From Limisoma sp963601185 (lineage in GTDB: Bacteria > Bacteroidota > Bacteroidia > Bacteroidales > Muribaculaceae): a stretch of 64,000 nt of DNA. Location: the NCBI GenBank assembly GCA_963601185.1, contig CAVCEE010000008.1:47578-111577 (forward strand). Direction: 5' to 3'. Positions 27,283-34,205 of this stretch are shown piece after piece. Position 1 is the first letter of the stretch, and each line of letters begins with the position of its first letter. The position numbers and the translations under genes were made by a program. The notes beneath the pieces were generated by a model that did no database searches, was not told where the DNA came from, and was given only the letters and a program-made list of their open reading frames with translations.

Positions 27283-27318
27283 GGGACCGCGATGCAATTA
27301 GCGTCGCGGTTCCTTTTT
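27283..27318 (+). terminator. Terminator after the LRR gene
   Basis: GGGACCGCGA pairs with TCGCGGTTCC around an 11-nt loop, followed by six T. Confidence 0.88.
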
Positions 27319-27336
27319 TATTGCCGCCAAAAGCAG

Positions 27337-27344
27337 TAATTTTG
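27337..27344 (+). promoter_or_regulatory. Putative -7 element for lrgAB
   Basis: TAATTTTG matches TAnnTTTG, 33 bp before the LrgA-like start. A good -33 is not seen because the region overlaps the preceding terminator. Confidence 0.5.
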
Positions 27345-27376
27345 CACCCGATTGTTTTAGGTAAATAAATATTTCT

Positions 27377-27733
27377 ATGGTTTATCAATGTGGCATCATC
27401 TTCGGTTTCCTTGCCATAGGGGAACTGGTGGTATGGCTCACAGGCATCAAACTGCCGTCGAGCATCATCGGCATGCTTCTGCTCACTGCATGCCTTCAAC
27501 TGAAATGGATTAAACTCCGCTGGGTGGAAAGCATTTCCAACTTCCTTGTAAAGAATCTCGGTTTCTTCTTCATCCCGCCAGGCGTGGCACTGATGCTCCA
27601 CCTCGACATCATCAAGGCGCAACTTCTGCCAATCATCCTCTCGTCAGCCGTCAGCACCGTTGTGGTAATCGTGGTTACAGGCTGGATTCACCAATTAGTA
27701 AGAAAATATCAACACCGTCATGGACTACATTAG
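27377..27733 (+). CDS. lrgA: CidA/LrgA family holin-like membrane protein
   Basis: 118 residues with four hydrophobic segments. The family signature is clear: GELVVWLTGIKLPSSIIGMLLL, then FLVKNLGFFFIPPGVALM. CidA/LrgA proteins form oligomeric membrane pores or act with LrgB in control of murein hydrolase release, overflow metabolite (pyruvate) transport or cell death in other bacteria; which of these applies in Bacteroidota is unclear. The stop overlaps the lrgB start by 14 bp, so the pair is translationally coupled. Confidence 0.92.
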   Translation: MVYQCGIIFGFLAIGELVVWLTGIKLPSSIIGMLLLTACLQLKWIKLRWVESISNFLVKNLGFFFIPPGVALMLHLDIIKAQLLPIILSSAVSTVVVIVVTGWIHQLVRKYQHRHGLH

Positions 27734-28415
27734 AAACCCCTACTTCCTGCTCGCCCTCACATTCGTGATCTACGGAGCAGCACAACTCATACAGCGGCGC
27801 ACCCGCTTCTCCCTCTTCAACCCCATTCTGGTCACCATAGCACTTATCATAGTGTTTCTGATGGCTAACGACATCCCCTACGACACCTACAACCAATACG
27901 GTCGCTACATTGAGTTCTGGCTCAAGCCTGCCGTTGTGGCTCTCGCCGTGCCGCTCTACAAGCAACTGTCCACCGTGAAGAAGCAACTCTTGCCCATCAC
28001 CCTCTCGGCTCTCGGCGGCTGCATCTCCGGCATCATCTCCGTGGTTGTGGTGGCTGACCTGTGCGGCGCGTCGCACGAGATTGTAATGTCGCTCGCCGCA
28101 AAAAGCGTAACCACACCTATCGCTATGGAGGTGACCAGTTCGCTCGGCGGCATCCCTGCACTCACCGCCGCCGTGGTGGTGAGCGTGGGCATCTTCGGAG
28201 GCATCGTAGGCTTCGCCGTGATGCGCTGGTCGCACGTGCACAGCCCGATGGCACAAGGCTTGTCGATAGGCACTGCCGCCCACGCCGTAGGCTCGTCGCG
28301 CGCCTTCGGCATCAGCGACCGCTATGGTGCATTCGCCAGCCTCGGCCTCACCCTCAACGGCATCTTCACAGCCATCCTCACGCCATCGATACTCCACATC
28401 GTGGGGTATTTCTAA
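27720..28415 (+). CDS. lrgB: LrgB family membrane protein
   Basis: 231 residues with six or so helices. Typical LrgB segments: FWLKPAVVALAVPLYKQ, VTTPIAMEVTSSLGGIPALTA and GTAAHAVGSSRAF near the C-terminus. It is the partner of the overlapping LrgA-like protein and should act as antiholin-like factor or as transporter subunit in the inner membrane. No terminator is evident before the next gene's predicted ECF-type promoter 45 bp downstream. Confidence 0.94.
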   Translation: MDYIRNPYFLLALTFVIYGAAQLIQRRTRFSLFNPILVTIALIIVFLMANDIPYDTYNQYGRYIEFWLKPAVVALAVPLYKQLSTVKKQLLPITLSALGGCISGIISVVVVADLCGASHEIVMSLAAKSVTTPIAMEVTSSLGGIPALTAAVVVSVGIFGGIVGFAVMRWSHVHSPMAQGLSIGTAAHAVGSSRAFGISDRYGAFASLGLTLNGIFTAILTPSILHIVGYF

Positions 28416-28458
28416 CCCGGTGACCGACACTGTTTTCGCAACAATCGCAACCGGGGAA

Positions 28459-28490
28459 TTAAACCTTTTTGCCGTGCGGTTGTCAAAAAG
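28459..28490 (+). promoter_or_regulatory. ECF-like promoter AAACC-N16-GTC shared with the paralog at 44.4 kb
   Basis: AAACC at 28461-28465, exactly 16 bp, GTCAAAAA from 28482. The same arrangement with the same flanks (TTAAACCTTTTTG, TGCGG, GTCAAAAA) stands upstream of the paralogous lipoprotein at 44399. A further shared block, CGACACGGACAAG (28614-28627), lies just upstream of both ATGs. A TACCTTTG at 28537-28544 could be an additional housekeeping start but lacks a -33. Confidence 0.6.
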
Positions 28491-28639
28491 AAACAACAAA
28501 GGAAAACAACTCGGCGATTTTTTCACAAATGTTGGCTACCTTTGCGCCCGTCTTCGCCACTGGCAGAAGACTACAAAAACGAACTTTTTTATATTTTATT
28601 TTTTATGTTGCGCACGACACGGACAAGTGTACCACTACA

Positions 28640-29362
28640 ATGAAGAAGATTTTTAAATTGGCGGTTGTTGCTCTTTGCATGGGTTTCACTATGGCATCTT
28701 GTAGCAGCGATGACAACAAAGGCGGTAAAGAAGACGATTCTTACAAGAAAGACCTCGGTGGAGGCATCTATGAAGTAAACGGTCAGCGTTTCGTAGACCT
28801 CGGTTTGCCAAGCGGATTGCTTTGGGCAGAAACAAACCTCGGCGCTTCCGGTGAGGCTGAGACAGGCGGTTACTTCGCTTGGGGCGAAACTGCATCAAAG
28901 ACAAATTTCACCCTCGAAGTCTACAAATGGCCAACCTACAGCAAGTACAACACAACTGACAACAAGAGAACTCTCGAAGCAAGCGACGACGCTGCTACAG
29001 TTGCATGGAAAGAACCAATCCGTATGCCGAGCGTTGCCGAGTTCGATGAACTCCACCAAAACACCGTTTGCACTGCAACAACACGCACAAACGCAGCAGG
29101 CGAAACTGTTTCTGGCTTAGAGTTCAAGAGCAAGACAAACAGCAACTCAATCTTTATGCCTTTCGCAGGCTACTACGTTGAGGGAACACTGTATGACGTG
29201 AACAACTTCGGACAATACTGGTCAAGCAACATCTTTACTGGCAGCGAAGACAAGATTGTGGAAGACATCGCATTCTACAACACATTCAACGAAACAATTC
29301 ACAACGAATGGTCAAGCCGCGACCGCTACAACGGACGTTCAATCCGCGCCGTTGTGAAATAA
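28640..29362 (+). CDS. Lipoprotein with FISUMP-like (major paralogous) domain
   Basis: 240 residues from the ATG at 28640; the longer upstream frame lacks coding character and would bury the signal sequence. Lipobox TMASC with Cys21. The mature part carries a domain of the Fibrobacter major paralogous type: VDLGLPSGLLWAETNLGA, GGYFAWGET, RMPSVAEFDEL, SIFMPFAGYYVEGTLY, YWSSNIF, RYNGRSIRAV. Function of the family is unknown; the fold relates to C-type-lectin/formylglycine-like surface domains. It is closely similar in plan to the lipoprotein at 43737-44399, with which it also shares upstream DNA. A strong terminator follows. Confidence 0.82.
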   Translation: MKKIFKLAVVALCMGFTMASCSSDDNKGGKEDDSYKKDLGGGIYEVNGQRFVDLGLPSGLLWAETNLGASGEAETGGYFAWGETASKTNFTLEVYKWPTYSKYNTTDNKRTLEASDDAATVAWKEPIRMPSVAEFDELHQNTVCTATTRTNAAGETVSGLEFKSKTNSNSIFMPFAGYYVEGTLYDVNNFGQYWSSNIFTGSEDKIVEDIAFYNTFNETIHNEWSSRDRYNGRSIRAVVK

Positions 29363-29379
29363 TCGGCAGGACAAACAGC

Positions 29380-29418
29380 AAAAAAGGCTGGGCGAAATCA
29401 CTTCGGCCAGCCTTTTTT
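29380..29418 (+). terminator. Terminator after FISUMP-like lipoprotein
   Basis: AAAAAAGGCTGG pairs with CCAGCCTTTTTT around a 15-nt loop. The AT-rich 29419-29690 stretch after it holds no gene I can support. Confidence 0.92.
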
Positions 29419-29690
29419 GCTTTTATCAAATAAATGCTTTACTCTCTTTCATGGTAAATCAAACTAAAGGACAAACAAATAGAAACGCCTTAAGCAATTA
29501 GAATTACAACTTCAAAAATGAAATTGTATGAATTCGAAATCTTTGCTTAGCACCACAAATGTAGACATTAAAAATTCTTTGTGCAATACCGTTTTCTTAT
29601 TTTTCCCAAACAATCTACGAATTGCCTTTTTTCATCTCTCCGCATCGCTAAAAACACAATTTTTAACGCAATGGAATAAGGAAATTTTCG

Positions 29691-29698
29691 TAAATTTG
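29691..29698 (+). promoter_or_regulatory. Putative -7 element for gyrB
   Basis: TAAATTTG matches TAnnTTTG, 27 bp before the gyrB start; no clear TTG at the usual distance. Confidence 0.55.
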
Positions 29699-29725
29699 TA
29701 CGTTTAAAGGATAATCGATAAAAGA

Positions 29726-31672
29726 ATGACTGAGAACAACGAAAATTATAGCGCAAGTAACATTCAAGTGCTTGAAGGCTTGGAGGCAGTGCGCAAACGT
29801 CCTGCCATGTATATCGGCGACACAGGCCCTAAGGGTCTCCACCATCTGGTGTATGAGGTGGTCGACAACTCCATCGATGAGGCTCTTGCCGGTTTCGCTA
29901 CTCACATAGAGGTTATTATCGGAGAGGAAAACTCCATCACTGTAGTCGACAACGGACGCGGTATCCCTGTCGACAAACACAAAAAACTGCATAAATCGGC
30001 ATTGGAAGTCGTCCTGACAGTGCTCCACGCCGGAGGTAAGTTTGACAAGGGTTCTTACAAGGTGTCGGGCGGTCTGCACGGCGTCGGCGTTTCTTGTGTC
30101 AACGCATTGTCAACCTATCTGCGCGCCGAAGTGCGCCGCGACGGACACGTCTATATGCAGGAATATGCCTACGGCCATCCTAAAGCGCCGGTGGCAATCG
30201 TCGGCGACACTGAAGAGACCGGAACGAAGGTGTACTTCCGTCCAGACCCGAGCATCTTCACGCAGACCACCGTCTACGACTACGACACTCTGGCAAACCG
30301 CCTGCGCGACCTCGCATTCCTTAACCAAGGCATCCACCTCACGCTCACCGATATGCGCGTCAAGGACGAGAACGGCGAGCCTAAGAGCGAAGTGTTCTAC
30401 TCCACCGAGGGTCTCAAGGAATTCGTGCGCTACATCGACCAATCGAAAGAACATCTCATCGAAGATATCATCTACATCAACACGGAGCGTCAAGGCATCC
30501 CTGTTGAAGTGGCATTCACCTACAACACGGCGTTCAACGAGTGCATCTACTCGTTTGTCAACAACATCGACACCATCGAGGGCGGTACGCACCTCACCGG
30601 CTTCCGCCGCGGCTTGACATCGACCCTGAAGAAATACGCCGACGAGTCGAAGATTCTCGAAAAGGAGAAAGTGACCGTCGACCCGGCCGACTTCCGCGAA
30701 GGTCTTACAGCCGTAATCTCAGTGAAGGTGATGGAGCCTCAGTTTGAGGGCCAGACAAAGACAAAACTCGGCAACAACGAGGTTATCGGCGCTGTGCAGA
30801 CTGCCGTGAGCGATGCCCTCGGTGCATATCTCGAAGAGCACCCGAAACAGGCACGCACCATCGTGCAGAAAGTGGCACTGGCAGCCAAAGCGCGCAGCGC
30901 GGCTATGAAGGCTCGCGCAAGCATCCAGCGCAAGTCGCCGCTCGGCGGCGGCGGCCTTCCCGGCAAACTCGCCGACTGCGAGTCGCGCACGGCTGAGGAC
31001 TGCGAACTCTTCATCGTCGAGGGAGACTCTGCAGGCGGTACAGCAAAACAGGGTCGCGACCGTGTGCATCAGGCAATCCTTCCGTTGCGCGGTAAAATCC
31101 TCAACGTGGAGAAGGCAATGGAACACAAGGTTTTCGACAATCAGGAAATCACCAACATATTCCGCGCCCTTGGCGTGACCATCGGCACTGAGGAGGACAG
31201 CAAAGAGCCAAACATCAGCAAACTCCGCTACCACAAGATCATCATTATGACCGATGCCGATGTCGACGGAAGCCACATCGCAACCCTTCTGATGACATTG
31301 TTCTTCCGCCGTATGCGCCCGATTATCGAGAACGGCTACCTCTACATCGCTACTCCGCCGTTGTACAAATGCAGCAAGGGCAGCGTGGAGCGTTACTGCT
31401 GGAGCGACGACCAAAAGGCAAGTTTCATCGAGGAGTTCGGACACGGCGATGAGAAGGCCATCAAGGTGCAACGCTATAAAGGTCTTGGTGAGATGTCGGA
31501 CGAGCAACTCTGGACAACCACAATGAACCCCGAAAACCGCTGGCTCAAGCAAGTGCACATCAACGATGCAGCAGCCTGCGACCGCGTATTCTCAATGCTT
31601 ATGGGCGAGGACGTTGCGCCGCGCCGCGAGTTCATCGAGAAGAACGCCACCTACGCAAACATTGACGCATAG
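29726..31672 (+). CDS. gyrB: DNA gyrase subunit B
   Basis: 648 residues, the usual short GyrB length for Bacteroidota. GHKL ATPase motifs: VLEGLEAVRKRPAMYIGD, EVVDNSIDEA, VDNGRGIPVD, and GGLHGVGVSCVNALS. The TOPRIM region shows LFIVEGDSAGGTAKQGRD with the metal-binding DADVDGSHI further on, and the C-terminal QRYKGLGEMSDEQLWTTTM is diagnostic for GyrB rather than ParE by overall similarity. With GyrA it introduces negative supercoils. Monocistronic, with a terminator shared with the convergent operon. Confidence 0.97.
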   Translation: MTENNENYSASNIQVLEGLEAVRKRPAMYIGDTGPKGLHHLVYEVVDNSIDEALAGFATHIEVIIGEENSITVVDNGRGIPVDKHKKLHKSALEVVLTVLHAGGKFDKGSYKVSGGLHGVGVSCVNALSTYLRAEVRRDGHVYMQEYAYGHPKAPVAIVGDTEETGTKVYFRPDPSIFTQTTVYDYDTLANRLRDLAFLNQGIHLTLTDMRVKDENGEPKSEVFYSTEGLKEFVRYIDQSKEHLIEDIIYINTERQGIPVEVAFTYNTAFNECIYSFVNNIDTIEGGTHLTGFRRGLTSTLKKYADESKILEKEKVTVDPADFREGLTAVISVKVMEPQFEGQTKTKLGNNEVIGAVQTAVSDALGAYLEEHPKQARTIVQKVALAAKARSAAMKARASIQRKSPLGGGGLPGKLADCESRTAEDCELFIVEGDSAGGTAKQGRDRVHQAILPLRGKILNVEKAMEHKVFDNQEITNIFRALGVTIGTEEDSKEPNISKLRYHKIIIMTDADVDGSHIATLLMTLFFRRMRPIIENGYLYIATPPLYKCSKGSVERYCWSDDQKASFIEEFGHGDEKAIKVQRYKGLGEMSDEQLWTTTMNPENRWLKQVHINDAAACDRVFSMLMGEDVAPRREFIEKNATYANIDA

Positions 31673-31694
31673 TCAACCCCTATACACAAAACGA

Positions 31695-31737
31695 AACTCC
31701 GCCGCAGGCTTCTGCCTATGGCGGAGTTCTTTTTTCT
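31695..31737. terminator. Terminator between gyrB and the convergent MBL-fold gene
   Basis: AACTCCGCC pairs perfectly with GGCGGAGTT (end 31728) around a 16-nt loop, then CTTTTTT. It serves gyrB; the opposite strand has no long U-run. Confidence 0.88.
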
Positions 31738-31745
31738 CCGTTCTG

Positions 31746-32558
31746 CTATATCCGAATCACATCCAAGTCATCCGGCACAACAACGTTGCCAGCAAACTCC
31801 TGCGCCGCTTCTGCCGTATATGTGGCACGGCGCGTCGCCAACGTATTGTCCTCGGTGTGGTAAATCACGAGATTCTTTGCCTTCAACCGGGCGGCAGCCC
31901 TGCCGGCATCGAGAGCCGTGCTGTGATGCTTCTCATACGGCTTGTAGACATCAGCATCCTTGTGCAAACAAAACGCCTCAGTCATAAGCCAGTCGGCATT
32001 TGATGCAATCTCCACATTGACCTCGTTCAAAGGCTCGTCGCCGAGACACACCACCGTCTTGCCATCGGGAAGGACTGCACGGAAGCCAAACTGCCGTTCC
32101 TTTGTGGAATGGATATCGAAAAACTCCATATCAATGTCGCCCACCAATCGGCGTGAACCATCGGTCAGCACATCAAACGTCGCACGACTTTCGAGTATCG
32201 AAAAATCCTTGGCAGAAAACGTAAGCCGGCAAATCTCCTTAAGCACATTGAGCACACGCTCGTGCCCGTAGATGCGGAATTCTCCGTCAAACTTGCCTTT
32301 CTTCGCTGCGTTGACCATTGCCCTTGCCACCCACACTGCGCCCATCACATGGTCGGTATGAGCGTGGGTGAGAAATATGTGGTGCACGTCGGCTGGCTTG
32401 AGGCCAACGGTTTCAAGCCTCGACAGCACGGCATTGCCGCCTCCGGCATCGACCAACAGGCGCGCCGATGACGTTTCAAGCACAAAGCAAGTGTTGAAAC
32501 AACGGGTAACGAATGCGCTGCCCGTGCCGAGCATCGTTATTTTAGCAGAGTCCGGCAT
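31746..32558 (-). CDS. MBL-fold metallohydrolase (RNase Z-like family)
   Basis: 270 residues from the ATG at 32558 (a TTG immediately upstream is in frame). The metallo-beta-lactamase signature is complete: GTGSAFVTRCFNTC start, LLVDAGGG, FLTHAHTDHVMG (H-x-H-x-D-H), then CLGDEP supplying the bridging Asp, KHHSTALDAGRAA and a last His in VIYHTED. The topology resembles the RNase Z/PhnP group of phosphodiesterases; whether it processes tRNA or small cyclic or nucleotide substrates is open. It is the last gene of a three-gene minus-strand operon and starts 3 bp after the Cys-rich gene's stop. Confidence 0.88.
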   Translation of the reverse strand: MPDSAKITMLGTGSAFVTRCFNTCFVLETSSARLLVDAGGGNAVLSRLETVGLKPADVHHIFLTHAHTDHVMGAVWVARAMVNAAKKGKFDGEFRIYGHERVLNVLKEICRLTFSAKDFSILESRATFDVLTDGSRRLVGDIDMEFFDIHSTKERQFGFRAVLPDGKTVVCLGDEPLNEVNVEIASNADWLMTEAFCLHKDADVYKPYEKHHSTALDAGRAAARLKAKNLVIYHTEDNTLATRRATYTAEAAQEFAGNVVVPDDLDVIRI

Positions 32559-32561
32559 CAA

Positions 32562-32918
32562 CTATTTCTTCACTACTGCCTTTGCACCGTTCTTTACCTT
32601 CACGCAAGCAGAGTCGGCTTTCAACTTGCCTTTGCAGCATTGCTTAACCGCTTTCTTTTTAGCAGAGTCAGCCTGCATCTTTGCCTTGCAGCATTGTTTG
32701 CCGGCCTTGCAACACTGCTTCTTCACACTGTCGCCGGCCGCCTTGCAGCATTTCTTTGCAGTTTCACCCTCAGCCTTAGCCTTGCAGCAAGCCTTGTCAG
32801 CCTTTTGGGCACATTTTTCAACTTTAGCGGCAGCAGTTGCCACCTTCTCCGATGTCTGGGCAAAAGCCACGCTTCCGCATGCCAATGCAATTGCCAATGT
32901 CAATACCAATTTTTTCAT
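32562..32918 (-). CDS. Small secreted Cys/Lys/Ala-rich protein, function unknown
   Basis: 118 residues. A clear signal peptide (MKKLVLTLAIALACGSVAFA) is followed by a mature chain of 98 residues containing 12 Cys, ten of them as five CC pairs in quasi-repeats of the form KxCCKAxxxxxxxK, and a very high lysine and alanine content. No aromatic residues remain after the signal, so no globular fold is expected without ligand or disulfides. Metal binding or a periplasmic redox or envelope-stress role is possible, none is proven. It sits between a metallophosphoesterase gene (9 bp upstream) and an MBL-fold hydrolase gene (3 bp downstream), tight enough for one transcript. I do not recognise a named family. 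Confidence 0.8.
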   Translation of the reverse strand: MKKLVLTLAIALACGSVAFAQTSEKVATAAAKVEKCAQKADKACCKAKAEGETAKKCCKAAGDSVKKQCCKAGKQCCKAKMQADSAKKKAVKQCCKGKLKADSACVKVKNGAKAVVKK

Positions 32919-32927
32919 AATTCTATA

Positions 32928-33440
32928 TTATTTGATTGATGATAGTTCTGGTTTTGCAAGTTCAATAATTTCAAGGTCCTTGATTGTGCCGTTGTCAACG
33001 GTCAGGCGTATGAGCGTGCGCACCGCTTGCCAGCCGTACACGCCCGCCGCTCCGGGATTGATGTGGAGCAACCCTAACTGGCGGTCGTACATCACCTTGA
33101 GGATATGGCTGTGACCGTCCACAAAAATCTGCGGACGCTTCACCTCCAGTTTGAACTTCACTCCAGGCGCATACTTGCCTGGATAGCCGCCGATGTGGGT
33201 CATCGACACACTCACGCCGTCGGTCTCCCAGTCGCGCCACACCCCGAGGATGCGCCGCATCGGCTGTCCGTCGATGTTGCCAGCCACCGCACGCACAGGC
33301 GCAATGGCATTGAGACGGTCGAGCACCTCGTCGCTGCCGATGTCGCCAGCATGCCAAATCTCGTCGCAGTTGGCAAAATGCTTGGCGTAGCGGTCGTCCC
33401 AATGTCCGTGAGTGTCGGATAGTATTCCTATTGTCTTCAT
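32928..33440 (-). CDS. Metallophosphoesterase, YfcE/MJ0936 family
   Basis: 170 residues from the ATG at 33440 (a GTG directly before it is in frame). Calcineurin-like motifs in order: GILSDTHGHWDD (D-x-H), HAGDIGSD (G-D), GNIDGQ (G-N-x-D variant), and DGHSHI (G-H-S-H). This family hydrolyses phosphodiesters with two metal ions; physiological substrates are mostly unknown. It is the first gene of the minus-strand operon with the Cys-rich protein and the MBL-fold hydrolase. The 74-bp tandem array begins 19 bp beyond its start codon, in its promoter region. Confidence 0.93.
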   Translation of the reverse strand: MKTIGILSDTHGHWDDRYAKHFANCDEIWHAGDIGSDEVLDRLNAIAPVRAVAGNIDGQPMRRILGVWRDWETDGVSVSMTHIGGYPGKYAPGVKFKLEVKRPQIFVDGHSHILKVMYDRQLGLLHINPGAAGVYGWQAVRTLIRLTVDNGTIKDLEIIELAKPELSSIK

Positions 33441-33458
33441 CACCGGTCTATATTTTTT

Positions 33459-33773
33459 CTATCTTATTTCAAAGATAGTGCAAACCGAGAGCAGAACTGC
33501 AAGTTCACTTGCAAGTTTTGCCGAGGTGCAGCCTATCTTCTTCAAAAGTTAGTGCAAACCGAGAGCAGAACTGCAAGTTCACTTGCAAGTTTTGCCGAGG
33601 TGCAGCCTATCTTCTTCAAAAGTTAGTGCAAACCGAGAGCAGAACTGCAAGTTCACTTGCAAGTTTTGCCGAGGTGCAGCCTATCTTCTTCAAAAGTTAG
33701 TGCAAACCGAGAGCAGAACTGCAAGTTCACTTGCAAGTTTTGCCGAGGTGCAGCCTATCTTATTTCAAAGATA
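33459..33773. repeat. Tandem array of four 74-bp units with flanking 19-bp repeats
   Basis: Units start at 33478, 33552, 33626 and 33700 and are essentially identical: each begins GTGCAAACCGAGAGCAGAAC, contains the self-complementary AACTGCAAGT/ACTTGCAAGTT, and ends in a 19-bp joint. The joint is CTATCTTCTTCAAAAGTTA between units, but CTATCTTATTTCAAAGATA both before the first unit (33459-33477) and at the end of the last (33755-33773). The outer 19-mer is itself an inverted repeat (TATCTT/AAGATA). There are no variable spacers. ORFs here are only the repeat read in frame. Confidence 0.95.
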
Positions 33774-33856
33774 CAGCAAAAACTGCGGAAAAGATGTTTT
33801 TAAACACTATTATAGAAAATGAAACAGAATATTTGCAATTTTTTTATTAAAAAATC

Positions 33857-33887
33857 TTGCATATCCGAAATGTGAATATTATATTTG
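33857..33887 (+). promoter_or_regulatory. Consensus promoter with no ORF behind it
   Basis: TTG at 33857-33859, 20 bp, TATATTTG at 33880-33887: a full Bacteroidota consensus. Confidence 0.7.
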
Positions 33888-33892
33888 GAGTG

Positions 33893-34068
33893 CGATTGAG
33901 AACTAAGGGTTCAAAAATCCAGTGTTCTCCCAATCTTGATTCTTTGAATCAAGTGCCGTGGAAATCGAATTTATTACCTAAGAAAACCGCTTTTTTCGAA
34001 ATATATATGTTTTTATAGATTGTAGATTTATTGATGACTATTGTTGTGAAACAACGGTCATTTTTTTT
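33893..34068 (+). ncRNA. Candidate small RNA of about 175 nt
   Basis: Between a consensus promoter (ends 33887) and an intrinsic terminator (34034-34068) there is no ORF with coding character. The 5' part folds into two neighbouring hairpins: GATTGAGAAC (33894-33903) with GTTCTCCCAATC (33924-33935), and the perfect CTTGATTC/GAATCAAG with a 3-nt loop (33935-33953). The following 80 nt are AT-rich. No known RNA family was recognised; size resembles 6S RNA but the long closing stem of 6S is not seen. Boundaries are predicted from the signals only. Confidence 0.5.
34034..34068 (+). terminator. Intrinsic terminator of the candidate small RNA
   Basis: ATGAC...TGTTG pairs with CAACG-GTCAT around TGAAA, followed directly by eight T. 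Confidence 0.8.
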
Positions 34069-34070
34069 GC

Positions 34071-34087
34071 CCCGTAGTGGGCACCAC
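34071..34087. repeat. Copy of a dispersed REP-like motif
   Basis: GCCCCGTAGTGGGCAC occurs here and, in the opposite sense, at about 60637-60652. It is part of a family of short GC-rich intergenic palindromes. The remainder of the gap to 34205 shows no gene. Confidence 0.6.
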
Positions 34088-34205
34088 CATCACCGTCAGG
34101 GCATCGGCTGGTGCTGGCGACACCACTTACAGGGCGCAATCAAACGTCTCTGCCGCTACATTCTTGCCGTGTTCGATTCCGACAGAATTAATGCTTCGTG
34201 GATTC

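Noticed and set aside
33459..33773. Possible CRISPR array
   Set aside because: Units are contiguous and identical with no variable spacers, and no cas genes are present in the window.
33509..33822. Overlapping ORFs of 63 and 79 codons in the tandem array
   Set aside because: They are only the 74-bp repeat read through in shifting frames; no start context and no independent coding signal.
33893..34068. Assignment of the candidate RNA as 6S RNA
   Set aside because: Length is similar, but 5' and 3' ends do not form the long closing stem with central bubble.
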